Below are positions 50,236 through 59,659 of a stretch of 64,000 bases of DNA, one piece after another (within the stretch, counting starts at the first letter, position 1; every line of letters starts with the position of its first letter). The notes under the pieces are model-generated. The model saw nothing but the letters and a program-made list of their open reading frames with translations. It made no database searches and had not been told where the DNA came from. This DNA comes from Streptomyces paradoxus. GTDB taxonomy: Bacteria > Actinomycetota > Actinomycetes > Streptomycetales > Streptomycetaceae. The position numbers were made by a program, and so were the translations under genes. The stretch spans positions 124,001 through 188,000 of the forward strand of contig NZ_JACHGV010000010.1 in the NCBI RefSeq assembly GCF_014202475.1, read 5' to 3'.

Positions 50236-52076
50236 GCCTGACCGTCCTCGCTGTGCGTGGCCCACTCCAGGAGGCCGATGAACGCGCGGTTGAGCAGCGC
50301 CGAGTCGGCCGGCCTGAGCGGTCGCTGCGCCATCAGCAGCGCCTGCCCGTAGAGCGACTCCGTGGCGGTGCCGATCAGCTCCGGGTCGGGCAGCGCGCCG
50401 ATCCTCCGGACCAGCGGATTGAGGTGGTTGAGGACCAGACGCGCGCGGGGTGCGCTGCCCCGCAGGGAGCCCAGGATCCCCGCCCACAGGTCGTCGGCCC
50501 GCGCCTCGGCGTCCGCGCGGGCCTGCTCGTGCCGGGCGTCCCGGTCGTCGAGGTGCAGCGCGGGCACGGACAGCGGGTGGAAGGCCCGCAGGACCACGTC
50601 ACAGCCCAGCGGGTCGAGCCGGGCCCGGGCCGCCGCCAGGAAGCCGGATAGCGCCAGCTCCTCGGCCGGGTCGACCGCGTCCAGGTGCGCGGTCACCGTC
50701 TCCGCGTCCAGCTCGGCGACCACGGTCCCCGGCCGCACCGACGGCAGGGCCTGAACCAGCTCGCTGTCGTACGTGTAGCCGCCGTTGATCACGCCGATGC
50801 CCTGCGCGGACGCGATCGGCGCCACCTGCCGGTACTCCTCGACGGTCCGCGTGAAGTGCACCACCGGGTGCCGCTGCGCGAACTCCTCCAGCGACAGCCG
50901 CCCGTCGGTCGTCTCGAACGGCAGCCACGGCAGCATCGTGCGCAGCATCTCCCGGTCGTGCCGGGCCAGCGACTTCACGCCCAGGTGGTGCACCGACAGG
51001 AACGCGGCCAGCCGCTCCGGATCACCGGCCGCGAGGCCCGTCAGCCAGGCCCGTATCCGCTCGCCCAGCGCCTCCCGCACGGCCGCCAGCGTCTCGTCCT
51101 CGTACAGCGACTCGCGCGACGCCGTGGGCCGCAGACTGTCCGTGTCGAGCACGCAGCGCACGAAGAACGCCCAGTCGGGCAGCAGCTGTTCGGCCCGCTC
51201 GGTCAGCAGCATGCCCTTGAGGTGCACGCGGTGACCGGCGCGCTGGGCCGGGCTGACCGCCGACGGCAGCACGTACGCCACCCCGCGGATGCCGGCCAGC
51301 GGCACGGACAGCTCGATCGTGTCCAGCGGGGTGAAGCCGAACAGGCCGTGGCAGTGCCGGGCAAGGGCGACGCGCCGGGCGGCCGGGCCCGGATACGGAC
51401 GGTCCCAGGGCGCCGGAAGGTCGGTGACCGCCTCGTCGCCGACCCGGACGTCGTACGGCAGCAGCGACCCGAAGTCCCGGGCCAGCGCCTCGACCCGCCC
51501 GGGCGAGAGCCACTCCGCGGCACCCGCCCGGGCCACCAGGTGCACGGTCGTGCCCGGTTCGGGCCGCTCGGCATCCGGCAGCGTCCGCACGGTGTACGAA
51601 CCGTCGTCGGACGCCGTCCACTCCACCGGCGGTGACCCGGGCGTACGGGCGCTGCGGCTGACGACCCGGATCCGCTCGGCGACGACGAAACAGGCCAGCA
51701 GCCCGATGCCGAACTGCCCGAGGAAGTCGGACCGGGCCTCCTCGAGCCCCTCGGCCCGCTTGGAGCTGCGTCCGATGGTGGCGAGCAGACTGTGCACGTC
51801 CGCCTCGGTGAGGCCCACGCCGGTGTCCTCGACACGCAGGGCACCGCCTTCGGCGTACAGCCGGACCCGGGCCGGAGCGTCGGGTTCCGTCGTGCGTCTG
51901 GCCGTGATGGCGTCCACGGCGTTCTGCAGCAGCTCCCGCAGGTACACCTTCGGACTGGAGTAGAGGTGGTGGGAGAGCAGGTCCACCAGACCACGCAGGT
52001 CGACCTGGAACGTATGAGGTGACGAGGGCGAATGGGGTGCCTGGGATGCCTGTGAGGTCTGGGAGTCCATCTTCAC
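50232..52076 (-). CDS. HSP90-like (HtpG family) protein
   Basis: 614 residues. N-terminal GHKL ATPase: LLQNAVDAI (Asn box), VEDTGVGL (Asp-Gly box), IGRSSKRAEGLEEARSDFLG, FGIGLLACFVV (glycine lid). The middle domain contains PTASRESLYED, equivalent to the SRE loop holding the catalytic Arg of HtpG. The C-terminal half is divergent from housekeeping HtpG and has no MEEVD end. The N-terminus is Ser/Gln-rich. It is co-encoded with a TPR protein, recalling eukaryotic HSP90-TPR co-chaperones. The ATPase site is intact, so it should be active. Client unknown. Confidence 0.88.
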   Translation of the reverse strand: MKMDSQTSQASQAPHSPSSPHTFQVDLRGLVDLLSHHLYSSPKVYLRELLQNAVDAITARRTTEPDAPARVRLYAEGGALRVEDTGVGLTEADVHSLLATIGRSSKRAEGLEEARSDFLGQFGIGLLACFVVAERIRVVSRSARTPGSPPVEWTASDDGSYTVRTLPDAERPEPGTTVHLVARAGAAEWLSPGRVEALARDFGSLLPYDVRVGDEAVTDLPAPWDRPYPGPAARRVALARHCHGLFGFTPLDTIELSVPLAGIRGVAYVLPSAVSPAQRAGHRVHLKGMLLTERAEQLLPDWAFFVRCVLDTDSLRPTASRESLYEDETLAAVREALGERIRAWLTGLAAGDPERLAAFLSVHHLGVKSLARHDREMLRTMLPWLPFETTDGRLSLEEFAQRHPVVHFTRTVEEYRQVAPIASAQGIGVINGGYTYDSELVQALPSVRPGTVVAELDAETVTAHLDAVDPAEELALSGFLAAARARLDPLGCDVVLRAFHPLSVPALHLDDRDARHEQARADAEARADDLWAGILGSLRGSAPRARLVLNHLNPLVRRIGALPDPELIGTATESLYGQALLMAQRPLRPADSALLNRAFIGLLEWATHSEDGQA

Positions 52077-52257
52077 GGCGCCGGTGGGGGACTCGCGACG
52101 GCGCGGGGTCGGGCGGTCCCGGTGGGGCGGTGACCGCGAAAGAGGGCCGGGAGCGCGTCATCCTAAGGCGCGAACCAGCCGCCTGACCAGGGGTTTCCGG
52201 GACCTTTACGGCGATCCGGCCGCGGCCTGGGAGCCATTGTCAGTGGCGTGGTGTGCA

Positions 52258-54486
52258 ATGGATCTCGTGCCCGCACTGGAAGAACCCCTGCGCCAGCCGC
52301 TGAAGTCGGTGCTCGGCCCCGCCACCGCGAAGGTGATGGCCGAGCACCTCGGCCTGCTCACCGTCGGCGACCTCCTCCACCACTACCCGCGCAGATACGA
52401 GGAGCGCGGCCAGCTCACGCACCTCGCCGACCTCCCCATGGACGAGCACGTCACGGTGGTCGCGCAGGTCGCCGACGCCCGTCTGCACACGTTCGCCTCC
52501 GCCAAGGCCCCGCGCGGCAAGGGCCAGCGCCTGGAGGTCACGATCACGGACGGCAGCGGCCGGCTCCAACTGGTCTTCTTCGGCGCGGGCGTCCACAAGC
52601 CCCACAAGGAACTCCTGCCGGGCACGCGCGCGATGTTCGCGGGCAAGGTCTCCGTCTTCAACCGCCGCCTTCAACTCGCCCACCCGGCCTACGAGTTGCT
52701 GCGCGGCGACCCGGAGGAGTCCGTCGAGACCTGGGCGGGCGCGCTGATCCCGATCTACCCCGCCACCGCCAAGCTGGAGTCCTGGAAGATCGGCAAGGCG
52801 ATCCAGACGGTCCTGCCCACAGCACAGGAGGCCGTGGAGCCGCTCCCGGACTCCCTGCGCGAGGGCCGCGGCCTGGTGCCCCTCCCCGAGGCCCTGCTGA
52901 AGATCCACCGCCCGCACACCAAGGCCGACATCGAGGACGCCCGCTCCCGCCTCAAGTGGGACGAGGCCTTCGTCCTCCAGGTCGCCCTGGCCCGCCGCCG
53001 CCACGCGGACGCCCAACTCCCCGCCGTCCCCCGCAGACCCGCCCCCGACGGCCTCCTCACGGCCTTCGACGCCCGCCTCCCCTTCACCCTCACCGACGGC
53101 CAGCAGCGCGTCTCCCGCGAGATCTTCGACGACCTGGCCACGAGCCATCCGATGCACCGGCTGTTGCAGGGGGAGGTGGGTTCCGGGAAGACGATGGTGG
53201 CGCTGCGCGCCATGCTCGCCGTGGTCGACGCCGGTGGGCAGGCCGCCCTGCTCGCGCCCACCGAAGTGCTCGCGCAGCAGCACCACCGGTCCATCGTCGA
53301 GATGATGGGCGAGCTGGCCGAGGGCGGCATGCTGGGCGGGGCCGAGCAGGCCACCAAGGTGGTGCTGCTCACCGGCTCCATGGGTGCGGCGGCCCGGCGG
53401 CACGCCCTGCTCGACCTCACCACCGGCGAAGCCGGCATCGTCATCGGCACGCACGCGCTGATCGAGGACAAGGTGCAGTTCCACGACCTGGGCCTGGTCG
53501 TGGTCGACGAACAGCACCGCTTCGGCGTGGAGCAGCGAGACGCCCTGCGCGGCAAGGGCAAGCAACCCCCGCATCTGCTGGTCATGACGGCCACACCCAT
53601 CCCGCGCACGGTCGCCATGACCGTCTTCGGCGACCTGGAGACCTCCGTCCTGGACCAGCTCCCGGCGGGCCGCTCGCCGATCGCCAGCCATGTGGTCCCG
53701 GCCGCGGACAAGCCCCACTTCCTGTCCCGCGCGTGGGAAAGGGTCCGCGAGGAGGTGGAGAACGGCCACCAGGCGTACGTGGTCTGTCCCCGCATCGGCG
53801 ACGAGGAGGACGACCCGAAGAAGTCCGGCAGGAAGAAGCCGCCGGAGTCCCCGGAGGACGCCGCGGAGAAGCGCCCGGCCCTCGCCGTCCTCGACGTGGC
53901 CGACCAGCTCACCAAGGGCCCCCTGCAGGGCCTGCGGGTCGAAGTCCTGCACGGCAGGATGCACCCCGACGACAAGGACGCCGTGATGCGCCGCTTCGCC
54001 GCCGGCGAGACGGATGTCCTGGTGGCCACGACGGTCATCGAGGTCGGCGTCAACGTCCCGAACGCGACCGCCATGGTGATCATGGACGCCGACCGCTTCG
54101 GCGTCTCCCAGCTCCACCAGCTGCGTGGCCGTGTGGGCCGTGGTTCGGCCCCCGGCCTCTGTCTCCTGGTCACCGAGATGCCCGAGGCGAGCCCGGCCCG
54201 CCAGCGCCTGGGCGCGGTCGCCTCCACCCTCGACGGCTTCGAACTCTCCCGCATCGACCTGGAACAACGCCGCGAGGGCGATGTCCTCGGCCAGGCCCAG
54301 TCGGGCGCCCGCACCTCCCTGCGGATGCTGGCCGTCATCGAGGACGAGGAGATCATCGCGGAGGCGAGGCAGGAGGCGACGGCGGTGGTCGCCGCCGACC
54401 CGGAACTGACCCACCTCCCGGCCCTGCGCACGGTGCTGGAGGCCCTCTTGGACGAGGAGAGGGAGCAGTACCTGGAAAAGGGGTGA
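52258..54486 (+). CDS. recG: ATP-dependent DNA helicase RecG
   Basis: 742 residues. Branch migration helicase rescuing stalled replication forks. ATG 52258 begins MDLVPALEEPL, in line with homologues; longer upstream frame rejected. Wedge/OB domain (LTVGDLLHHYPRRYEERGQL), Walker A GEVGSGKTMVALR near residue 305, DEQHRFGVEQR (motif II) near 417, then VLHGRMHPDDKDAVM, VATTVIEVGVNVPNAT, and QLHQLRGRVGRGS. A charged insert near residue 525 (EEDDPKKSGRKKPPE) is typical of Streptomyces RecG. Confidence 0.96.
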   Translation: MDLVPALEEPLRQPLKSVLGPATAKVMAEHLGLLTVGDLLHHYPRRYEERGQLTHLADLPMDEHVTVVAQVADARLHTFASAKAPRGKGQRLEVTITDGSGRLQLVFFGAGVHKPHKELLPGTRAMFAGKVSVFNRRLQLAHPAYELLRGDPEESVETWAGALIPIYPATAKLESWKIGKAIQTVLPTAQEAVEPLPDSLREGRGLVPLPEALLKIHRPHTKADIEDARSRLKWDEAFVLQVALARRRHADAQLPAVPRRPAPDGLLTAFDARLPFTLTDGQQRVSREIFDDLATSHPMHRLLQGEVGSGKTMVALRAMLAVVDAGGQAALLAPTEVLAQQHHRSIVEMMGELAEGGMLGGAEQATKVVLLTGSMGAAARRHALLDLTTGEAGIVIGTHALIEDKVQFHDLGLVVVDEQHRFGVEQRDALRGKGKQPPHLLVMTATPIPRTVAMTVFGDLETSVLDQLPAGRSPIASHVVPAADKPHFLSRAWERVREEVENGHQAYVVCPRIGDEEDDPKKSGRKKPPESPEDAAEKRPALAVLDVADQLTKGPLQGLRVEVLHGRMHPDDKDAVMRRFAAGETDVLVATTVIEVGVNVPNATAMVIMDADRFGVSQLHQLRGRVGRGSAPGLCLLVTEMPEASPARQRLGAVASTLDGFELSRIDLEQRREGDVLGQAQSGARTSLRMLAVIEDEEIIAEARQEATAVVAADPELTHLPALRTVLEALLDEEREQYLEKG

Positions 54487-54597
54487 GGGGGACCGGCCCT
54501 CTTTCAGGGGCGCGGGGCGTAATCCGTATGCGGCTACCGCCGCGGGGGCGCGACCAGCCACAATGAACCTGAAGCCGCCCACAATCAAGGACCGAAG

Positions 54598-55185
54598 ATG
54601 ACCCGCGTGATCGCCGGCGCAGCCGGTGGACGTCGCCTGGCGGTACCTCCAGGCACCGGCACCCGCCCCACCTCCGACCGTGCACGCGAAGGCCTCTTCT
54701 CCACCTGGCAGTCCCTCCTCGGCGGCCCCCTGGACGGCGAACGCGTCCTCGACCTCTACGCCGGCTCCGGCGCCGTGGGCCTGGAGGCACTCTCCCGGGG
54801 CGCCGGCCACGCCCTCCTCGTCGAAGCCGACGCCAGAGCCGTCCGGACGGTCCGCGAGAACGTGAAGAACCTCGGCCTCCCCGGCGCCGAGGTCAGATCC
54901 GGCAAAGCGGAACAGATCATCCGTACGGCACCCCCCAGCGACCCGTACGACCTCGTCTTCCTCGACCCCCCGTACGCCGTCACGGACGACGATCTTCGGG
55001 AGATCCTCCTCACACTCGGCACAGAGGGCTGGCTCGCCGACGAAGCCCTCGTCACCGTGGAGCGCAGCACCAGAGGCGGTGAATTCCGGTGGCCCGAGGG
55101 TTTCGAACCCCTCCGGGCCCGTCGCTACGGCGAGGGAACGTTTTGGTACGGTCGCGCCGCCTCTACGTGCGAAGACGCACGATGA
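54598..55185 (+). CDS. rsmD: 16S rRNA (guanine966-N2)-methyltransferase
   Basis: 195 residues. AdoMet-dependent rRNA methyltransferase: RVIAGAAGGRRLAVPPGTGT, TSDRAREGLFS, SAM-binding LDLYAGSGAVGLEALSRG and the catalytic DPPYAV (DPPY motif) near residue 122. Its stop overlaps the possible upstream start of coaD. Confidence 0.95.
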   Translation: MTRVIAGAAGGRRLAVPPGTGTRPTSDRAREGLFSTWQSLLGGPLDGERVLDLYAGSGAVGLEALSRGAGHALLVEADARAVRTVRENVKNLGLPGAEVRSGKAEQIIRTAPPSDPYDLVFLDPPYAVTDDDLREILLTLGTEGWLADEALVTVERSTRGGEFRWPEGFEPLRARRYGEGTFWYGRAASTCEDAR

Positions 55186-55211
55186 CCGGACCGGAGAGCG
55201 AGGGAACACAA

Positions 55212-55691
55212 GTGCGCCGCGCCGTCTGTCCCGGGTCGTTCGACCCGATCACCAACGGACACCTCGACATCATCTCCCGCGCCTCCAGGCTGTACGACGA
55301 GGTCTATGTCGCGGTGATGATCAACCAGGCCAAGAAGGGCCTGTTCGAGATCGAGGAGCGGATCGACCTGATCCGCCGGGTCACCGCCGAGTACGGCAAC
55401 GTCCGCGTGGAGGCCTTCCACGGCCTGCTCGTCGACTTCTGCAAGCAGCGCGAGATCCCCGCCATCGTCAAGGGCCTGCGCGCGGTCAGCGACTTCGACT
55501 ACGAGCTGCAGATGGCCCAGATGAACAACGGCCTCTCGGGCGTGGAGACCCTCTTCATCCCCACCAACCCCACCTACAGCTTCCTGTCGTCCTCCCTGGT
55601 CAAAGAGGTCGCGACCTGGGGCGGCGACGTCTCCCACCTGGTGCCCGCGGAGGTCCTCGGCGTCCTCACCGAGCGCCTGAGGAAGGACTGA
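55212..55691 (+). CDS. coaD: phosphopantetheine adenylyltransferase
   Basis: 159 residues from GTG 55212, the usual CoaD length, with GAGGG just upstream; ATG 55182 overlapping the rsmD stop would add ten atypical residues. Penultimate step of CoA synthesis. CPGSFDPITNGHLDII (HXGH-like nucleotide motif TNGH), then KGLRAVSDFDYELQMAQMN and TYSFLSSSLVKEVATWGG, all at expected places. Confidence 0.95.
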   Translation: MRRAVCPGSFDPITNGHLDIISRASRLYDEVYVAVMINQAKKGLFEIEERIDLIRRVTAEYGNVRVEAFHGLLVDFCKQREIPAIVKGLRAVSDFDYELQMAQMNNGLSGVETLFIPTNPTYSFLSSSLVKEVATWGGDVSHLVPAEVLGVLTERLRKD

Positions 55692-55812
55692 ACCCGCCCC
55701 GGACGTCCCCGCGGGGCCTGACTGCCCGTCACCCGGTGTTCCGAGGCGACCCCGTGGCCGTACAGTCGTCCCGTCCGTCTCCAACGCATCTGTAGAGAGT
55801 GGCGAGCACACG

Positions 55813-56886
55813 GTGGACGTGCAGAAGAAGCTGGACGAGATCGTCTCCGCGGTCTCCGGCGCCCGGTCCATGCCCATGTCGGCCTCGTGCGTGGTCAACC
55901 GCGCCGACCTGCTCGCGATGCTGGAAGAGGTGCGCGCGGCGCTGCCCGACTCCCTCGCCCAGGCCCAGGAGCTGATCGGCGGCCGCGAGCAGATGGTCGA
56001 GCAGGCCCGTCAGGAGGCCCAGCGGATCATCGAGGGCGCGCACGCCGAGCGCGGTTCCCTGGTGTCCGGCACCGAGGTCGCCCGCCGCTCCCAGGCCGAG
56101 GCCGACCGGATCCTGGCCGAGGCCCGCCAGGAGGCCGAGGAGATCCGCGCCGAGGCCGACGAGTACGTCGACTCCAAGCTCGCCAACTTCGAGGTTGTCC
56201 TCACCAAGACCCTGGGCTCCGTCGGCCGCGGCCGCGAGAAGCTCCTGGGCACCGGCCCCGGCACCGACGAGCAGGGCTACGAGGACGAGGACGCCCCCGA
56301 GCGCAGCCACGACCCGGAGACCCAGCGCCGCAGCGCCGACGAGTACGTCGACGTCAAGCTGGGCGCCTTCGAGGCGGTCCTCGCCAAGACCCTGGAGGCG
56401 GTGGGCCGCGGCCGGCAGAAGCTGCACGGCCGGATCGCCACCGACGACCTCGGCTCCCTCGCCGACGACGCGAGCACCGTCCAGCACTCCAGCGACGCCG
56501 ACTACCTCGCCGACCTGGCCGCCCTCGCGGACCAGAAGCCGGCCGAGCGGCCCGCCCAGCAGCAGGACTACGCGCAGCCGCAGCAGCCGGAGCCGGTGTA
56601 CGGCTACCAGCAGCAGCCCGACCCCTACGGCGGCTACCCGCAGCAGGCCTACGCCGCTCAGCAGGACCCCTACGGCTACCAGCAGGCCGATCCGTACGCC
56701 TACCCGGGCTACGACCCCCAGCAGGCGGCCTACGACCCGAACCAGGTCCAGCAGCAGCCGCAGCAGGCCTCCCCGGCGCAGCAGGGCCACCAGGGGTACG
56801 CGCTCGACGAGACCAGTCTCTTCGACACCAGCATGATCAGCGCCGAGCAGTTGCGGGCCTACGAGCAGGGCCGGGGCCAGGGCTGA
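55813..56886 (+). CDS. DivIVA/cell-division-initiation-like coiled-coil protein
   Basis: 357 residues from GTG. N-terminal ~60 residues (VQKKLDEIVSAVSGARSMPM, SCVVNRADLLAMLEEVRAAL) are followed by a long Glu/Ala/Arg coiled coil with two near-copies of ADEYVD(S/V)KL(A/G)xFE separated by about 60 residues. The C-terminal ~130 residues are Gln/Tyr/Pro-rich (QQPEPVYGYQQQPDPY). It lies between coaD and the DUF177 gene, a position held by similar proteins in actinobacteria. A cell-envelope scaffold role is inferred only. Confidence 0.85.
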   Translation: MDVQKKLDEIVSAVSGARSMPMSASCVVNRADLLAMLEEVRAALPDSLAQAQELIGGREQMVEQARQEAQRIIEGAHAERGSLVSGTEVARRSQAEADRILAEARQEAEEIRAEADEYVDSKLANFEVVLTKTLGSVGRGREKLLGTGPGTDEQGYEDEDAPERSHDPETQRRSADEYVDVKLGAFEAVLAKTLEAVGRGRQKLHGRIATDDLGSLADDASTVQHSSDADYLADLAALADQKPAERPAQQQDYAQPQQPEPVYGYQQQPDPYGGYPQQAYAAQQDPYGYQQADPYAYPGYDPQQAAYDPNQVQQQPQQASPAQQGHQGYALDETSLFDTSMISAEQLRAYEQGRGQG

Positions 56887-57010
56887 GGTCCGGATTGGGC
56901 CGACAGCGAAAGGTCCAGTATCCTGGCTCTTCGGTCGCGTGTACGTCCGCGATCAACGCTGCCCGGGAACACCGAAGGGCGGCGTCCACGAGTTCTCACC
57001 GAAAGCAGGA

Positions 57011-57664
57011 ATGGCCCTGAACGCCCGCCTCGACCACCGCAACCCCCTCGTGTTCGACACACACGAGCTGGGTCGGCGGCCTGGTGCGCTGCAGCGCCTG
57101 ACCCGCACGGTCGACGCTCCCAAGGACCTCGGTCTCAAGGGAGTCATCGGAGTGCCGGAAGGCGCCCCGGTGGAGCTTGAACTCCGCCTGGAGTCGGTCA
57201 TGGAAGGGGTGCTCGTCACAGGCACCGCCCGTGCCGCGGCCGAGGGGGAGTGCGTAAGGTGTCTGGAGCCGCTCGAGCAGGAGCTCGAAGCGGATTTCCA
57301 GGAGATGTTCTCGTACCCTGACGCCGACGACCGGGGCCGTGTGATCGCGGAACCGGGCGACGACGCCGAGGACGACGAGGACAGGCTCTTCCTCGAGGAC
57401 GGCTTGTTCGACCTCGAGCCCGTGCTGCGTGATGCGGTGGTGCTCGCACTGCCGATGCAGCCGGTGTGCCGGGAAGACTGCCCCGGTCTGTGCGCCGAGT
57501 GCGGTGCGCGGCTGGCGGACGACCCGGACCACCACCATGACGCCGTCGACATCCGTTGGGCGGCATTGCAGGGACTCGCCGGCACCATGAAGGACGGCGA
57601 GAAGGACGAGATGAGCGGCGGCGCGCCTCAGTCAGCACGCGCCGACGAGAAGCAGGAGAAGTAG
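57011..57664 (+). CDS. DUF177 (YceD) family protein
   Basis: 217 residues from ATG with AAAGCAGGA upstream. YceD-type protein always found just before rpmF. Contains the four-cysteine pattern: CVRC (GECVRCLEPLEQELEADFQE) and CREDCPGLCAECGARL, the likely metal site, and ends with a charged tail. In plants and bacteria members are linked to 23S rRNA/ribosome maturation. rpmF follows two bases after its stop. Confidence 0.93.
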   Translation: MALNARLDHRNPLVFDTHELGRRPGALQRLTRTVDAPKDLGLKGVIGVPEGAPVELELRLESVMEGVLVTGTARAAAEGECVRCLEPLEQELEADFQEMFSYPDADDRGRVIAEPGDDAEDDEDRLFLEDGLFDLEPVLRDAVVLALPMQPVCREDCPGLCAECGARLADDPDHHHDAVDIRWAALQGLAGTMKDGEKDEMSGGAPQSARADEKQEK

Positions 57665-57666
57665 CC

Positions 57667-57840
57667 GTGGCTGTTCCGAAGCGGAAGATGTCGCGCAGCA
57701 ACACGCGCCACCGCCGGTCGCAGTGGAAGGCTGCGGTCCCCACCCTGGTTGCGTGCGAGCGCTGCCACGAGCCCAAGCAGCAGCACATCGCGTGCCCGTC
57801 GTGCGGCACCTACAACAAGCGCCAGGTCCTCGAGGTCTGA
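57667..57840 (+). CDS. rpmF: ribosomal protein L32
   Basis: 57 residues from GTG. AVPKRKMSRSNTRHRRSQWK at the N-terminus and the zinc pair CERCHEPKQQHIACPSC mark the C+ form. Follows the DUF177 gene immediately; the rnc start lies about 20 bases after its stop, so the three genes form one transcript. Confidence 0.96.
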   Translation: MAVPKRKMSRSNTRHRRSQWKAAVPTLVACERCHEPKQQHIACPSCGTYNKRQVLEV

Positions 57841-57859
57841 GCGGCTGGTGAGAGGCACT

Positions 57860-58696
57860 GTGTCCACGCCTAAGAACAAGTCTTCCCGTGTGAGCGGGAG
57901 TGCTCCGGCGGACAACCAGGCCTCGTCCCACACGCTTCTGGAAGGGCGGCTCGGCTACAAGCTCGAGTCCGCCCTTCTGGTGCGCGCACTGACCCACCGG
58001 TCGTACGCATACGAGAACGGCGGTCTGCCGACCAACGAGCGCCTGGAGTTCCTCGGGGACTCCGTACTCGGCCTCGTGGTCACGGACACGCTGTACCGCA
58101 CCCACCCCGACCTGCCAGAAGGCCAGCTGGCCAAGCTGCGGGCGGCGGTGGTGAACTCGCGTGCGCTCGCCGAGGTGGGCCGTGGGCTCGACCTGGGCTC
58201 CTTCATCCGGCTCGGCCGCGGTGAAGAGGGCACGGGCGGCCGGGACAAGGCATCCATCCTCGCCGACACCCTCGAAGCGGTGATCGGCGCCGTCTATCTC
58301 GACCAGGGACTGGACTCGGCGGCGGAGCTGGTGCACCGCCTGTTCGACCCGCTGATCGAGAAGTCCTCGAACCTCGGAGCCGGCCTGGACTGGAAGACCA
58401 GTCTCCAGGAGCTCACCGCGACCGAGGGGCTCGGTGTCCCCGAGTACCTGGTCACGGAGACCGGCCCCGACCACGAGAAGACCTTCACTGCTGCCGCCCG
58501 CGTCGGAGGCGTCTCGTACGGCACCGGCACCGGCCGCAGCAAGAAGGAGGCGGAGCAGCAGGCCGCCGAGTCCGCATGGCGGTCCATCCGGGCCGCGGCG
58601 GACGAGCGCGCGAAGGCGGCCAAGGCCGCCGAGGCGACGCAGACGGCAGCCGCTCAGGCCGCCCACACGGCCGTCGACGGTCCCGCCGACGGCTGA
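57860..58696 (+). CDS. rnc: ribonuclease III
   Basis: 278 residues from GTG 57860; GTG 57848 is a close alternative adding four residues (AGAGG lies only four bases before 57860). Double-strand-specific endonuclease for rRNA and mRNA processing; in Streptomyces the homologue (AbsB) is a global antibiotic regulator. Catalytic signature NERLEFLGDSVLGLVVTD near residue 55, ILADTLEAVIGAVYLDQG near 130, and a C-terminal dsRNA-binding domain (DWKTSLQELTATEGLG, SKKEAEQQAAESAW) followed by an Ala-rich tail. Confidence 0.94.
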   Translation: MSTPKNKSSRVSGSAPADNQASSHTLLEGRLGYKLESALLVRALTHRSYAYENGGLPTNERLEFLGDSVLGLVVTDTLYRTHPDLPEGQLAKLRAAVVNSRALAEVGRGLDLGSFIRLGRGEEGTGGRDKASILADTLEAVIGAVYLDQGLDSAAELVHRLFDPLIEKSSNLGAGLDWKTSLQELTATEGLGVPEYLVTETGPDHEKTFTAAARVGGVSYGTGTGRSKKEAEQQAAESAWRSIRAAADERAKAAKAAEATQTAAAQAAHTAVDGPADG

Positions 58697-58734
58697 CCGC
58701 CGCCGCCCGCACCGGGCGGCGAGCACAGCGCACC

Positions 58735-58767
58735 CGAGCGCCCGCCCCTGCCCGGGGCGGGCGCTCG
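58735..58767 (+). terminator. hairpin between rnc and mutM
   Basis: 14-bp perfect stem CGAGCGCCCGCCCC/GGGGCGGGCGCTCG with a TGCCC loop, 38 bases after the rnc stop. Confidence 0.7.
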
Positions 58768-58798
58768 CGTCATCCACACGTCTGGGACGGGGGACCCC

Positions 58799-59659
58799 AT
58801 GCCCGAGTTGCCCGAAGTCGAGGTCGTACGGCGCGGTCTCGAGCGGTGGGTCGCCCACCGGACCGTCGCCGAGACCGAGGTGCGGCACCCGCGCGCCGTG
58901 CGCCGCCACCTCGCGGGCGCCGACGACTTCGCGCACCGCCTGAAGGGCCACCGCATCGGCGTCCCCAGCCGCCGCGGCAAGTACCTCTGGCTGCCCTTGG
59001 AGGACACCGACCAGTCGATCCTGGCCCACCTCGGTATGAGCGGCCAGCTCCTGGTTCAGCCGCACACGGCCCCGGACGAGAAGCACCTGCGCATCCGCGT
59101 TCGTTTCACCGACGCCCTGGACACCGAACTCCGCTTCGTCGACCAGCGCACCTTCGGCGGCCTGTCGCTGCACGAGAACACCCCCGACGGCCTGCCCGAC
59201 GTCATCGCGCACATCGCCCGCGACCCGCTGGACCCGCACTTCGACGACGAGGCCTTCCACCAGGCGCTGCGCCGCAAGCGGTCCACGATCAAGCGGGCCC
59301 TGCTCGACCAGTCGCTGATCAGCGGCGTCGGCAACATCTACGCCGACGAGGCGCTGTGGCGCGCCCGCATCCACTACGAGCGCCCCACCGCCACCTTCAC
59401 GCGCCCGCGCACCCTGATGCTCCTGGGGCATGTGCGGGACGTGATGAACGCGGCCCTCGCGGTGGGAGGCACCAGCTTCGACAGTCTCTACGTCAACGTC
59501 AACGGGGAGTCGGGCTACTTCGACCGGTCGCTCGACGCGTACGGCCGTGAGGGCCTGCCCTGCCGGCGCTGCGGCACGCCCATGCGGCGGCGGCCCTGGA
59601 TGAACCGGTCGAGCTACTACTGCCCGAAGTGCCAGCGGCCTCCGCGGATCACGCCCTAG
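58799..59659 (+). CDS. mutM: formamidopyrimidine-DNA glycosylase
   Basis: 286 residues. Removes 8-oxoguanine and FaPy lesions. Catalytic Pro2/Glu3 in MPELPEVEVVRRGL, Lys near residue 60 in RRGKYLWLPL, the helix-two-turn-helix LLDQSLISGVGNIYADEALW and the C-terminal zinc finger (CRRCGTP, YYCPKCQ). Its last 11 bases overlap the convergent HxlR gene. Confidence 0.95.
   Translation: MPELPEVEVVRRGLERWVAHRTVAETEVRHPRAVRRHLAGADDFAHRLKGHRIGVPSRRGKYLWLPLEDTDQSILAHLGMSGQLLVQPHTAPDEKHLRIRVRFTDALDTELRFVDQRTFGGLSLHENTPDGLPDVIAHIARDPLDPHFDDEAFHQALRRKRSTIKRALLDQSLISGVGNIYADEALWRARIHYERPTATFTRPRTLMLLGHVRDVMNAALAVGGTSFDSLYVNVNGESGYFDRSLDAYGREGLPCRRCGTPMRRRPWMNRSSYYCPKCQRPPRITP

Noticed and set aside
50253..50651. 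Plus-strand frames opposite the HSP90-like gene
   Set aside because: Antisense shadows of a gene with clear HSP90 motifs.
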